Shown here in pieces: positions 9,303-16,765 of a stretch of 64,000 nucleotides of DNA. Source of the DNA: Hymenobacter citatus (lineage in GTDB: Bacteria; Bacteroidota; Bacteroidia; Cytophagales; Hymenobacteraceae); the NCBI RefSeq assembly GCF_014333615.1, contig NZ_JACSCY010000001.1, positions 1 through 64,000 of the forward strand, in the 5' to 3' direction. How positions within the stretch are numbered: the stretch's first letter is position 1; every line of letters starts with the position of its first letter. Below the pieces are notes generated by a model, which was not told where the DNA came from, ran no database searches, and was given only the letters and a program-made list of their open reading frames with translations. A program made the translations under genes and the position numbers.

Positions 9303-9402
9303 GTCATGCTGAGCTTGTCGAAGCATCTCGCGTGCAGTAGTAATCCTGATCGTTGGAAAATTACCGGGAGCACGCGAGATGCTTCGACAAGCTCAGCATG
9401 AC
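9303..9402. repeat. REPIN-like inverted repeat, family 1 (TGCT/AGCA type)
   Basis: Perfect 33-bp arms at 9303-9335 and 9370-9402. Each arm reads GTCA-TGCT-loop-AGCA-TCTCGCGTGC. Lies between the thioesterase gene and menF. Confidence 0.9.
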
Positions 9403-9417
9403 AGACAACCATTATCC

Positions 9418-9846
9418 TTACTTCTTCGGCAAATCAATCACCGCCATCGTAATACGACTAATGCACACCAGTGTGCCGGTTTCTTCATGCGTGATGCGGA
9501 TTTCCCACACTTGCGTGGTGCGGCCCACGTGCAGGGCGGTGGCGCGGCCTACCACGTAGCCGTCGCGCACGCCTTTGATGTGATTGGCGTTGATTTCCAA
9601 GCCCACGCACGCTTGCTTGGTACGGTCTACCTGCAACACGGCGCCGATGCTACCCAGCGTTTCGGCCAGGGCCACGGAGGCGCCGCCGTGCAGCAGGCCC
9701 ATGGGCTGGTGCGTGCGGCGGTCTACGGGCATGCGGCCTACCAGCAGCCGGTCGCCTACCTCAGTCAACTCAATACCAAGATGTTCGCCGAGCGTATTGC
9801 GGCTCCAGGCGTTCAGCTCAGCCAGATCAACAGGAGAATTCGTCAT
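9418..9846 (-). CDS. Hotdog-fold thioesterase, probable DHNA-CoA thioesterase (MenI type)
   Basis: A 142-residue single-hotdog protein of the PaaI/YbgC-like class. The signature MGLLHGGASVALAETLGSIG contains the HGG motif and the conserved Glu/Ala region of acyl-CoA thioesterases acting on aromatic acyl groups. Its place immediately upstream of menF in the same direction suggests hydrolysis of 1,4-dihydroxy-2-naphthoyl-CoA, the step after MenB. The ATG at 9846 is chosen over an upstream TTG. The family assignment is firm, the substrate an inference from context. Confidence 0.85.
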   Translation of the reverse strand: MTNSPVDLAELNAWSRNTLGEHLGIELTEVGDRLLVGRMPVDRRTHQPMGLLHGGASVALAETLGSIGAVLQVDRTKQACVGLEINANHIKGVRDGYVVGRATALHVGRTTQVWEIRITHEETGTLVCISRITMAVIDLPKK

Positions 9847-9923
9847 AGATTGATAACAGCGCAACGCGGATTTCGGCCCTGAAATCCGTACTTTCGGGAG
9901 AATTCAGCAAAGCTAGCGGGAAA

Positions 9924-10538
9924 GTGAGCGTCAAAAAAATCTACCTGATCCGGCACGGCCAGACCGATTTGAACGTGCGCGGCATTGTGCAGGGCAGCGG
10001 CGTCGACTCCAGCCTGAACGAGGTAGGGCGGCGGCAGGCAGCGCAGTTTTTCGCGGCCTACGGCCACGTGCCGTTCGACAAAGTATACACCTCCACCTTA
10101 CAGCGTACCCACCAGTCGGTGCAGGCGTTTCTGGAGCTGGGCCTACCCCACGAGCAGTACCCGGGCCTCAACGAAATCAGCTGGGGCGCCCGCGAAGGCA
10201 CCCGCATCACGGCCGAGGAAGACGAGGAATACCACCACGTATTGCAGCAGTGGCGCTTCGGCAACACCAGCATCCCCATGATTGGCGGTGAAAGCCCCGA
10301 CGACGTAGCTGCCCGCCAGCGCCCGGTTATCGACCTGATCTTGTCGCGCCCCGAGGAAGAAACCGTGCTGGTGTGCATGCACGGCCGCGCCATGCGCGTG
10401 CTGCTCTGCCAGTTGCTGGGCTACCCCCTGAGCTGCATGGATGCCTTTGAACATCACAACCTGTGCCTGTACCTGCTGGATTACACCGGCTCTATGTTCA
10501 CGGCCCGCAACTTCATGGATATTGCGCACTTGGCGTAA
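9924..10538 (+). CDS. Histidine phosphatase family protein
   Basis: A 204-residue branch-1 histidine phosphatase (phosphoglycerate-mutase-like). The phosphorylated His is in LIRHGQTDLN at the N-terminus; STLQRTHQSV carries the second Arg; LNEISWGAREG the acidic residue; and VCMHGRAMRVL the second catalytic His. Such enzymes remove phosphate from small metabolites; the substrate cannot be told. The start is GTG at 9924 (GTG AGC GTC AAA), the only start in front of the catalytic motif. Divergent from the men cluster and followed by a degenerate inverted repeat. Confidence 0.85.
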   Translation: MSVKKIYLIRHGQTDLNVRGIVQGSGVDSSLNEVGRRQAAQFFAAYGHVPFDKVYTSTLQRTHQSVQAFLELGLPHEQYPGLNEISWGAREGTRITAEEDEEYHHVLQQWRFGNTSIPMIGGESPDDVAARQRPVIDLILSRPEEETVLVCMHGRAMRVLLCQLLGYPLSCMDAFEHHNLCLYLLDYTGSMFTARNFMDIAHLA

Positions 10539-10553
10539 GCAGTATCACAGAAC

Positions 10554-10641
10554 GTCATGCTGAGCGCAGCGCAGCGGAGTCGAAGCATGACACTACTATC
10601 TTTCATCAGCACGTGAGATTTCTCCCGCTGGTCAAAATGAC
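10554..10641. repeat. Degenerate, mixed-type REPIN-like element (family 1)
   Basis: The left end reads GTCATGCTGAGC...GAAGCATGAC (TGCT/AGCA type). The right end, read in reverse complement, begins GTCATTTTGACCAGC and continues GAAATCTCACGTGC (TTTT/GAAA type). The two arms thus come from different subtypes and pair poorly. Lies between the phosphatase and E2 genes. Confidence 0.6.
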
Positions 10642-10696
10642 ATACCAATAGCGCAGACGTAATCCTTAGATTGCATCTCGCATCTTAATCTATTAC

Positions 10697-10726
10697 TTGC
10701 CTGCCCGGAAATTCGGGCTAAATTTG
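10697..10726 (+). promoter_or_regulatory. Bacteroidota-type promoter for the E2 gene
   Basis: TTG at 10697-10699, a 19-bp spacer, then TAAATTTG at 10719-10726. This matches TTG-N17-23-TAnnTTTG, the housekeeping promoter known from Flavobacterium. Transcription would begin near 10731, about 23 bp before the ATG. Confidence 0.65.
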
Positions 10727-10753
10727 GCGTTCCAACCCAAGCACAAAAAGCAG

Positions 10754-12484
10754 ATGGCTGAAATCATCAAAATGCCTAAAATGAGCGACACCATGACGGA
10801 AGGCGTCATTGCCGCGTGGCTCAAGAAGGTAGGCGATACAGTGAAGTCCGGCGACGTACTGGCCGAAGTCGAAACCGATAAGGCCACGATGGAGCTGGAA
10901 AACTACGACGACGGTACTCTCCTCTATATAGGTCCGAAAGAAGGCGAAAGCGTACCAGTTGACGGTGTGCTGGCCATTATCGGCAAAGAAGGCGAAGATA
11001 TTTCGGGTCTGCTGAATGGCAATACGGGCGGCAGCGCCCCGGCTGCCGAAGCTGCTCCAGCCCCCGCCGCCGAAGTTCCGAAAGAAGAACCCAAACCCGC
11101 TCCGGCTCCCGAAGCCGCTAAGCCTGCTGCCCCAGCAGCCCCTGCTGGCAACGGCAAAAAGGCAACCGTGATTCGGATGCCGAAGATGAGCGACACCATG
11201 ACCGAAGGAACCATTGCCGCCTGGCTGAAAAAGGTAGGCGACAAGGTAAAATCGGGCGACGTGCTGGCCGAAGTGGAGACCGACAAGGCCACCATGGAGC
11301 TGGATAACTACGAAGACGGCACCCTGCTGTACATCGGTCCGAAGGAAGGCGAAGCCATTCCGGTGGACGGCGTACTAGCCGTAATTGGAGAGGAAGGTGC
11401 TGACGTAGAAGCTCTCATCAGTGGCAAGTCGGGTGGAGAGGCCGAGCAGGCTCAGCCCACCGCCGAAGTGAAAGACCAAGGCCCCGCCGACGCCAACGCT
11501 GCGCCTACCCCCGAGGTACCGCAAACTGCCAACGCTAACGGCGGCCGCATCTTTGCCTCGCCGCTCGCCAAGAGCATTGCCAAAGACAAAGGCATCGACC
11601 TGAGCCAGGTAAAGGGTAGTGGCGACAACGGCCGCATCATCCAGCGCGACGTGGAGAACTTCCAGCCCGGTGCCGCCGCGCAACCGGCCGCCGCACCAGC
11701 TGCCCAACCCGCCGCTGCGCCACAAGCTGCCCCAGCCGCTGCTCCCGCTGCTGAAGCACCCAGAGCCGCGCCGGCTCCCGCACCAGCGCCAGCCGCTGCC
11801 GAAGGCACCTACACCGACACGCCGGTATCGCAGATGCGCAAGGTCATTGCCCGCCGTCTGTCGGAGAGCCTGTTTACGGCTCCGCATTTCTATCTCACGA
11901 TGGAAATTCTGATGGACAAGGCCATGGAAACCCGCGTAAAGCTCAACGAGTTGTCGCCGGTGAAACTGTCCTTCAACGACATGGTAATCAAAGCTTGCGC
12001 CGTGGCGCTCAAGCAGCACCCAGTTATCAACTCTTCGTGGCTGGGCGACAAAATCCGCCAGAACAAGGTGGTGAACATCGGTGTGGCTGTGGCTGTGGAC
12101 GAAGGTCTGCTGGTGCCCGTGGTACGCAACGCCGACGGCAAAGGCATGTCGCAGATTGCTACCGAGGTGAAAGAGTTGGCTGGCAAAGCCAAAAACAAGA
12201 AGCTGCAACCCGCCGAGTGGGAGGGTAGCACCTTCACCATCAGCAATCTGGGTATGTTCGGCATCGACGAGTTCACGGCCATCATCAACCCACCGGATGC
12301 TTGCATCCTGGCCGTGGGTGGCATCAAGCAAACCGCCGTAGTGAAGGATGGCGAGCTGGTGATTGGCAACGTGATGAAAGTGACGCTGAGCTGCGACCAT
12401 CGTGTGGTAGACGGCGCTGCCGGTGCGGCCTTCCTGCAAACGGTGAAGAGCCTGCTGGAAGACCCCCTGCGGATGCTGATTTAA
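10754..12484 (+). CDS. pdhC: Pyruvate dehydrogenase E2 (dihydrolipoyl acetyltransferase), two lipoyl domains
   Basis: A 576-residue core subunit that passes acetyl groups from E1 to CoA. Order: lipoyl domain 1 (lipoyl Lys43 in VETDKATME), Ala/Pro linker, lipoyl domain 2 (Lys178 in the same motif), linker, E3/E1-binding domain (about 264-300, ASPLAKSIAKDKGIDL), a long Ala/Pro linker, then the catalytic domain ending in SCDHRVVDGAAGAAF with active-site His and Asp. Two near-identical lipoyl domains suit the pyruvate complex. The ATG at 10754 follows a good promoter; E1 and E3 genes are not adjacent. Other 2-oxoacid dehydrogenases are less likely. Confidence 0.92.
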   Translation: MAEIIKMPKMSDTMTEGVIAAWLKKVGDTVKSGDVLAEVETDKATMELENYDDGTLLYIGPKEGESVPVDGVLAIIGKEGEDISGLLNGNTGGSAPAAEAAPAPAAEVPKEEPKPAPAPEAAKPAAPAAPAGNGKKATVIRMPKMSDTMTEGTIAAWLKKVGDKVKSGDVLAEVETDKATMELDNYEDGTLLYIGPKEGEAIPVDGVLAVIGEEGADVEALISGKSGGEAEQAQPTAEVKDQGPADANAAPTPEVPQTANANGGRIFASPLAKSIAKDKGIDLSQVKGSGDNGRIIQRDVENFQPGAAAQPAAAPAAQPAAAPQAAPAAAPAAEAPRAAPAPAPAPAAAEGTYTDTPVSQMRKVIARRLSESLFTAPHFYLTMEILMDKAMETRVKLNELSPVKLSFNDMVIKACAVALKQHPVINSSWLGDKIRQNKVVNIGVAVAVDEGLLVPVVRNADGKGMSQIATEVKELAGKAKNKKLQPAEWEGSTFTISNLGMFGIDEFTAIINPPDACILAVGGIKQTAVVKDGELVIGNVMKVTLSCDHRVVDGAAGAAFLQTVKSLLEDPLRMLI

Positions 12485-12499
12485 GTGTAATTACCCCGT

Positions 12500-12601
12500 T
12501 GTCATCCTGAGCGGAGCGAAGGACCTTATCACGCGAGAACAACTGATGTAACAACGTCTTGTTCTCGCGTGATAAGGTCCTTCGCTCCGCTCAGGATGAC
12601 A
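12500..12601. repeat. REPIN-like inverted repeat, family 1, perfect 43-bp arms
   Basis: Arms 12500-12542 and 12559-12601 are exact inverted copies with a 16-bp spacer. The core is GTCA-TCCT-GAGCGGAGCGA-AGGA-CCTTATCACG. It is the best-conserved copy in the window and lies between the E2 gene and hslV, where it could also stop or slow transcription. Confidence 0.92.
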
Positions 12602-12621
12602 GTTTTTTAACTAGTTCCTAA

Positions 12622-13161
12622 ATGACTAAGATAAGATCCACCACCGTCCTTGGGGTGCGCCACAATGGGCAGATTGCCATCGGCGCCGACGGCCAGGCTA
12701 CCATGGACAAGCACGTAGCCAAAAACAACGTGCGCAAAATTCGTAAGCTCCAAGGCGGCAAAATCGTGACGGGCTTTGCCGGCTCCACGGCCGATGCCTT
12801 CAGCCTGCTCGATAAATTTGAAGAGAAGCTGGAAAGCTACGGCGGCAACCTAAAGCGTGCCGCCATTGAGCTGGCCAAGGACTGGCGTAAAGACCAATAC
12901 CTGCGCAAGCTGGAAGCCATGATGATTGTGGTCGACAAAGACGAGTTGCTGATCATTGCCGGCTCCGGCGACGTGCTGGAACCCGACAACGATGTGGCTG
13001 CCATCGGCTCCGGTTCCATGTTTGCCCAGGCAGCCGCACTGGCCCTCAAGAAGCACGCGCCCCACCTCACGGCCCGCCAGATGGTAGAAGAAGCTCTGCA
13101 CATCGCCGCTGACATTTGCATCTACACCAACCACAACCTCATTATCGAGGAACCGGTATAG
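12622..13161 (+). CDS. hslV: ATP-dependent protease peptidase subunit HslV
   Basis: A 179-residue proteasome-beta-like Ntn hydrolase. After removal of MTKIRS the mature enzyme would begin at Thr7 (TTVLGVRHNGQIAIGADGQAT), the nucleophile. GFAGSTADAFSLLDKFE and the GSGSMFAQAAALAL segment are typical of HslV. It forms a double hexamer that is opened by the AAA+ ATPase HslU; no hslU lies next to it here, unlike in many Proteobacteria. Length matches the family. Confidence 0.95.
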   Translation: MTKIRSTTVLGVRHNGQIAIGADGQATMDKHVAKNNVRKIRKLQGGKIVTGFAGSTADAFSLLDKFEEKLESYGGNLKRAAIELAKDWRKDQYLRKLEAMMIVVDKDELLIIAGSGDVLEPDNDVAAIGSGSMFAQAAALALKKHAPHLTARQMVEEALHIAADICIYTNHNLIIEEPV

Positions 13162-13165
13162 TAGT

Positions 13166-13322
13166 AGAAGTTAGCTCCCTTCCTTTTTTAAGGAGGGGGT
13201 AGGGGGTGGAAAGGGTGTTGTTTACTGAGAACGAGTTTCCAACTATAGCAACTCAGCAACAACGCCCCAACCACCCCAGTTGCGACCAAAGTCGCAATGT
13301 CCCCTCTTCAGGAGGGGAGTTT
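13166..13322. repeat. Inverted repeat of a second family (CTCCCYTCCT type)
   Basis: The left end has ACTCCC-like CTCCCTTCCTTTTTTAAGGA followed by GGGGGTAGGGGGTGG. The right end in reverse complement reads ACTCCCCTCCTGAAGAGGGG and later GGGGTGGTTGGGGCGTTG. Each end forms its own small hairpin (TCCT/AGGA; CCCTC/GAGGGG-like), and the two ends face each other. Same two-armed logic as family 1 with unrelated sequence. Confidence 0.6.
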
Positions 13323-13348
13323 CGTTCCTACTCTCAATTACTCTTACG

Positions 13349-14320
13349 ATGAACGTAACTAATTTCCTTAAGCACCACTACCGCCACTTCAACGCCGCCG
13401 CCCTGATTGACGCAGCAGAAGGCTACAACAAACACTTGGCCGAAGGTGGCAAAATGATGATAACGCTGGCCGGCGCCATGAGCACCGCCGAAATGGGCAT
13501 CCAGCTAGCCGAGCTGATTCGGCAGGATAAAGTGCAGATTATCAGCTGCACCGGCGCCAACCTGGAAGAGGACATCTTCAACCTGGTAGCCCACGACTTC
13601 TACGAGCGGGTGCCCCACTACCGCGACCTGACGCCTGCCGACGAGCAAGCTTTGTTGGAGCGCCACATGAACCGCGTAACCGACACCTGCATTCCCGAGG
13701 AAGAGGCCATGCGCCGCCTCGAGCACTCAGTATTGAAGTTCTGGGAAAAGGCCGACAAAGCCGGTGAGCGGTACTTCCCCCACGAGTTTTTCTACCAGAT
13801 TCTGAAGTCGGGCGAGCTAGAGCAGTACTACCAGATTGACCCCAAAGACTCCTGGATGCTGGCTGCCGCCGAGAAAAACCTACCCATCATCTGCCCCGGC
13901 TGGGAAGACTCTACTCTGGGCAACATCTTCGCCGGCCACGTGATTTCCGGCGACATCAAGAACGTGCACACCGTGCGCACGGGCATCGAGTACATGATCT
14001 ACCTGGCCGACTGGTACACCCAGCAGGCTACCGATGAAAGCAAGGTAGGCTTCTTCCAGATTGGCGGCGGCATTGCCGGCGACTTCCCCATCTGTGTGGT
14101 GCCCATGCTGCACCAGGACTTGCAGCGCACCTCGGTACCGCTGTGGGGCTACTTCTGCCAGATTTCGGATTCGACGACTTCGTACGGTTCCTACTCTGGT
14201 GCTGTGCCGAACGAGAAAATCACCTGGGGCAAGCTGGGACAGGATACGCCCAAGTTCATCATCGAATCGGACGCGACGATTGTAGCGCCGCTGGTATTTG
14301 CGATGGTGCTGGGGCAGTAG
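13349..14320 (+). CDS. Deoxyhypusine-synthase-like protein
   Basis: A 323-residue NAD-binding protein of the deoxyhypusine synthase family. Seen: MITLAGAMSTAEMG near the N-terminus, SCTGANLEEDIF, PIICPGWEDSTLGN, FFQIGGGIAGDFPICVVPM, and the active-site lysine region PNEKITWGKL. In eukaryotes and archaea the enzyme transfers aminobutyl from spermidine to eIF5A/aIF5A. Bacteria have no such factor, so the bacterial relatives probably act on free polyamines (for example homospermidine formation) or an unknown protein. The ATG at 13349 is chosen; the open frame upstream reads through the repeat. A strong terminator follows. Confidence 0.88.
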   Translation: MNVTNFLKHHYRHFNAAALIDAAEGYNKHLAEGGKMMITLAGAMSTAEMGIQLAELIRQDKVQIISCTGANLEEDIFNLVAHDFYERVPHYRDLTPADEQALLERHMNRVTDTCIPEEEAMRRLEHSVLKFWEKADKAGERYFPHEFFYQILKSGELEQYYQIDPKDSWMLAAAEKNLPIICPGWEDSTLGNIFAGHVISGDIKNVHTVRTGIEYMIYLADWYTQQATDESKVGFFQIGGGIAGDFPICVVPMLHQDLQRTSVPLWGYFCQISDSTTSYGSYSGAVPNEKITWGKLGQDTPKFIIESDATIVAPLVFAMVLGQ

Positions 14321-14345
14321 TTGCTGACTGAATTTACATGGAAAG

Positions 14346-14373
14346 GCGCGCCGCTGAATCTTCAGCGGCGCGC
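14346..14373 (+). terminator. Terminator after the deoxyhypusine-synthase-like gene
   Basis: 13-bp perfect stem (GCGCGCCGCTGAA, 14346-14358, with 14361-14373), a 2-nt gap at the apex, then GTTTCTGTATA. Very GC-rich stem with a short, imperfect T-tract. Confidence 0.75.
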
Positions 14374-14405
14374 GTTTCTGTATACTTCCAGTTCTAGTTA
14401 TTATT

Positions 14406-14577
14406 GAAGCTGTTTAGAAAGTGCTGAAAGCCGTCATGCTGAGCTTGTCGAAGCATCTCTACCGCTTCGTCAGATAGTAAAATGACTCTGTAGGACAACC
14501 TGAACGACCCCAACGAAGCGGTAGAGATACTTCGACAAGCTCAGCATGACGTTCTAGATGACTTTCTAGACAGCTTC
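14406..14577. repeat. REPIN-like inverted repeat, family 1, extended arms
   Basis: Central arms GTCATGCTGAGCTTGTCGAA... and its reverse (TGCT/AGCA type) are extended outward by GAAGCTGTTTAGAAAGT / ACTTTCTAGACAGCTTC, giving arms of about 65 bp with scattered mismatches. Located between convergent genes. Confidence 0.85.
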
Positions 14578-14579
14578 AT

Positions 14580-15098
14580 CTAGAGCAACTTAATCGAAGC
14601 TAGAATTTGCCTTACATTCAATTCTTCTGGCAGTACTTTTTGCGTGCTGTAAAACGTGATAAGGAAGCACTTGCGGTTTAGTACTGTGAAGAAATCGTGT
14701 GTATACCACCTTTTTGCATTTGTCTTGCCATCCCAAAGTGGCACCTGCCGGATGCCTTCCGTCCAGGTTTGTCGGCCTAGCGTTAAGGTTCTGGAACCTA
14801 TGAAGGTAGGATTGCCTGCATCGTCGGGGTAGCCTGCTTTAAGCTGCTGAATGAAATCGGCTCCTGATGCAAACGGATAATCGGCAATAACTCCAGAAGT
14901 GAACTCGCCTACCTTGGCTTTGCGACTGTTGCGAAGTAGGCCATCTTCGAAAGACCAGGAAACAGGTAACTCAAACGATATTTTCTGGCCTGTATCGTCT
15001 ATGGTAGTATATTTTTTAACAAGACTCAGAAGAGGTTGCTGGGCGTTCAGACTCCTTACACCCAGGAAAATGAATAAGACAATCCGCAACAGTTTCAT
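14580..15098 (-). CDS. Secreted hypothetical protein
   Basis: A 172-residue protein with a signal peptide (MKLLRIVLFIFLGVRSLNA, then QQP). The mature part resembles small Bacteroidota proteins predicted to read Ca2+/stress or lipid ligands, such as the PsbP/DUF1795-like fold: alternating strands, with FELPVSWSFEDGLLRN near its start and ending FLITFYSTQKVLPEELN. I cannot assign a function. The ATG at 15098 is chosen for the signal peptide. Stand-alone leftward gene. Confidence 0.65.
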   Translation of the reverse strand: MKLLRIVLFIFLGVRSLNAQQPLLSLVKKYTTIDDTGQKISFELPVSWSFEDGLLRNSRKAKVGEFTSGVIADYPFASGADFIQQLKAGYPDDAGNPTFIGSRTLTLGRQTWTEGIRQVPLWDGKTNAKRWYTHDFFTVLNRKCFLITFYSTQKVLPEELNVRQILASIKLL

Positions 15099-15187
15099 GC
15101 AGTAAACAAAAACGATATGAATAAGATATAGCTGGCTTATTCGCAAAAAACAGTCCGGTTAGATAATATTCCTACCTTTCTGCCGCT

Positions 15188-15517
15188 ATGCCAATCGACC
15201 TCACCAGTTTCCTGCAACACACGCCCGAGGGCGAGAAAACGTCCGTCTTCATTCATGTAGACGAGGAAACAATAGAGACGTATGATGCGCTGCTGATTGC
15301 CCAAACCCGGTACCGCAAGCTCTTTATCACGCTGGAACCGAAGCGCCGCTACCTGGTGCACACGCAAGTGGTAGACGCGGAGGAAATAGAAATCGACTTT
15401 TTGCAGGACTACGAAGAGGTGGAAGCCCTACTGGAAGATGCCGGCCTCGATGGCATCCACGATGGCGAGCAGGGTATTCTATACCACAATCTGCTCTTTC
15501 TGTTAATGAATCCGTAA
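15188..15517 (+). CDS. Small acidic hypothetical protein
   Basis: A 109-residue cytoplasmic protein, rich in Glu and Asp (EEIEIDFLQDYEEVEALLED), without signal peptide or membrane helix. A Bacteroidota-like -7 sequence (TACCTTTC, near 15171) lies just in front of the ATG at 15188. Good codon usage for this genome supports that it is real. Family not recognised. Confidence 0.6.
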   Translation: MPIDLTSFLQHTPEGEKTSVFIHVDEETIETYDALLIAQTRYRKLFITLEPKRRYLVHTQVVDAEEIEIDFLQDYEEVEALLEDAGLDGIHDGEQGILYHNLLFLLMNP

Positions 15518-15549
15518 TTGAGTTACCCGTTACCACGTGAACTCACAAC

Positions 15550-16644
15550 TCATTTTCGCTTATAATCTGCTATCAACCCATCACAAATCCAGTTAGCCAG
15601 GGCCTGGCGGTTGTCGTCAACTAAAAAGCGACGTTGGTCTTTGGCGTTGCGGATATTGCCTAGCTCCATAAACACGGCAGGAGCGTGGCTGGTACGCACC
15701 TCATAAAGCGAACTGCGGATGGACACGTTGCCGGAGTAGGTGGCCCGATTGGGCTGGGCACGTTTGTAGCGCGCCGTGAATACTTTATGAATGTTCTTGG
15801 CAAGGCTCAGGCCTGCTTTGCTGTTGGCGTGGTGGTAGAAAAATACGTCGATATTTTGGCCGGCGCTGCGGCTATCCACGTGCAGGCACAACAGGCGCTG
15901 GTAGGCCCCCTTGTGGCGGGCGTGGAGCTTGTTGACCTGCGTGATGCGCTGGCGCAGCCGAGCCAGCTGGTTCAGCGGAATCACTTGGTTGGGGTAGGTC
16001 ACTTCGTCGTTGTCCATTGCCAGCACGCTTTCGTCGCGGATGCCGTCGTTGGGGTCCTGCACCATCATATACACGGTAGCATCGTGGGCCATCAGCACGC
16101 GGGCCAGGCGCAGCGTAATGTCGTAGGCGTATTCATCCTCGGCTAGCTTGTTTGAGCCGTATGTGCCAATGGCGCCGGGGTCGGGGCCGCCGTGGCCAGG
16201 CGAGAGGTAGTACACGGCACCGTGCAGGAGATGGTCGCGCACGGGTGCCGGACCGTATCTGGGGCCAAACAAGGCGCGTGGCGAAATGGCGGCGCGGCTG
16301 GCAGTAGTGGCTGGTGCAGTGGCAGCCTCCTGGGCCTTGCTGGCTGCCCTAGTAGGGGTAGCCGTCTTGCGGGGTAGAAGATAGGTACGGCCCACAATCA
16401 GGCCGTTGCGGCTCGTCAAATTCTTTTTGTTCAGCTCCCGAAACTGCCGGCCGTGTTGGCTGGGGGTGAGGCCGTAGCGGTAGAGCAGCGTGTGCACCCC
16501 ATCGCCGGGTTTGGCTACTGCGCGGCGATAAGTGCTTTGGCAGAAGGCACTTATGGAGACAAAAAAAGACAGGAAAAGAAAGGTAGCTACGCGCAAAAGA
16601 ACAAAAAGAATGGAGGACGAATCAGGTGAAACAGAAAGCCGCAA
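15550..16644 (-). CDS. N-acetylmuramoyl-L-alanine amidase (Amidase_3)
   Basis: A secreted, roughly 350-residue zinc amidase that cuts the peptide stem from muramic acid. It has an N-terminal signal sequence (FLFLSFFVSISAFCQ), a LysM-like segment (KPGDGVHTLLYRYGLTPSQ), an Ala/Thr linker, then the catalytic domain: YYLSPGHGGPDPGAIG (zinc His), DEYAYDITLRLA (zinc Glu), CLHVDSRSAGQNIDVFFYH (zinc His), and VFMELGNIRN with the catalytic Glu. No ATG precedes the signal peptide: the start is TTG at 16644 or a second TTG at 16596, which would give a shorter, more usual signal peptide. Confidence 0.88.
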   Translation of the reverse strand: MRLSVSPDSSSILFVLLRVATFLFLSFFVSISAFCQSTYRRAVAKPGDGVHTLLYRYGLTPSQHGRQFRELNKKNLTSRNGLIVGRTYLLPRKTATPTRAASKAQEAATAPATTASRAAISPRALFGPRYGPAPVRDHLLHGAVYYLSPGHGGPDPGAIGTYGSNKLAEDEYAYDITLRLARVLMAHDATVYMMVQDPNDGIRDESVLAMDNDEVTYPNQVIPLNQLARLRQRITQVNKLHARHKGAYQRLLCLHVDSRSAGQNIDVFFYHHANSKAGLSLAKNIHKVFTARYKRAQPNRATYSGNVSIRSSLYEVRTSHAPAVFMELGNIRNAKDQRRFLVDDNRQALANWICDGLIADYKRK

Positions 16645-16700
16645 AAACCGGGCAGATGTAAGTAGAATAACTGATTTGACCTATATTGGTTGTCTACCAC

Positions 16701-16732
16701 AAAAAAAGGCCCGCAGATAACCGCGGGCCTTT
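16701..16732 (-). terminator. Terminator of the first SDR gene
   Basis: 10-bp stem AAAGGCCCGC (16705-16714) with 16723-16732, 8-nt loop. The plus-strand A-run 16701-16707 gives the T-tract in the leftward direction. Confidence 0.85.
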
Positions 16733-16765
16733 GGGCTTAGAGTAGCCTGCTATTCCAACGTTTTG

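Noticed and set aside
11375..12439. 354-codon open frame opposite the E2 gene
   Set aside because: Low-complexity mirror of the lipoyl/catalytic coding sequence; no family resemblance.
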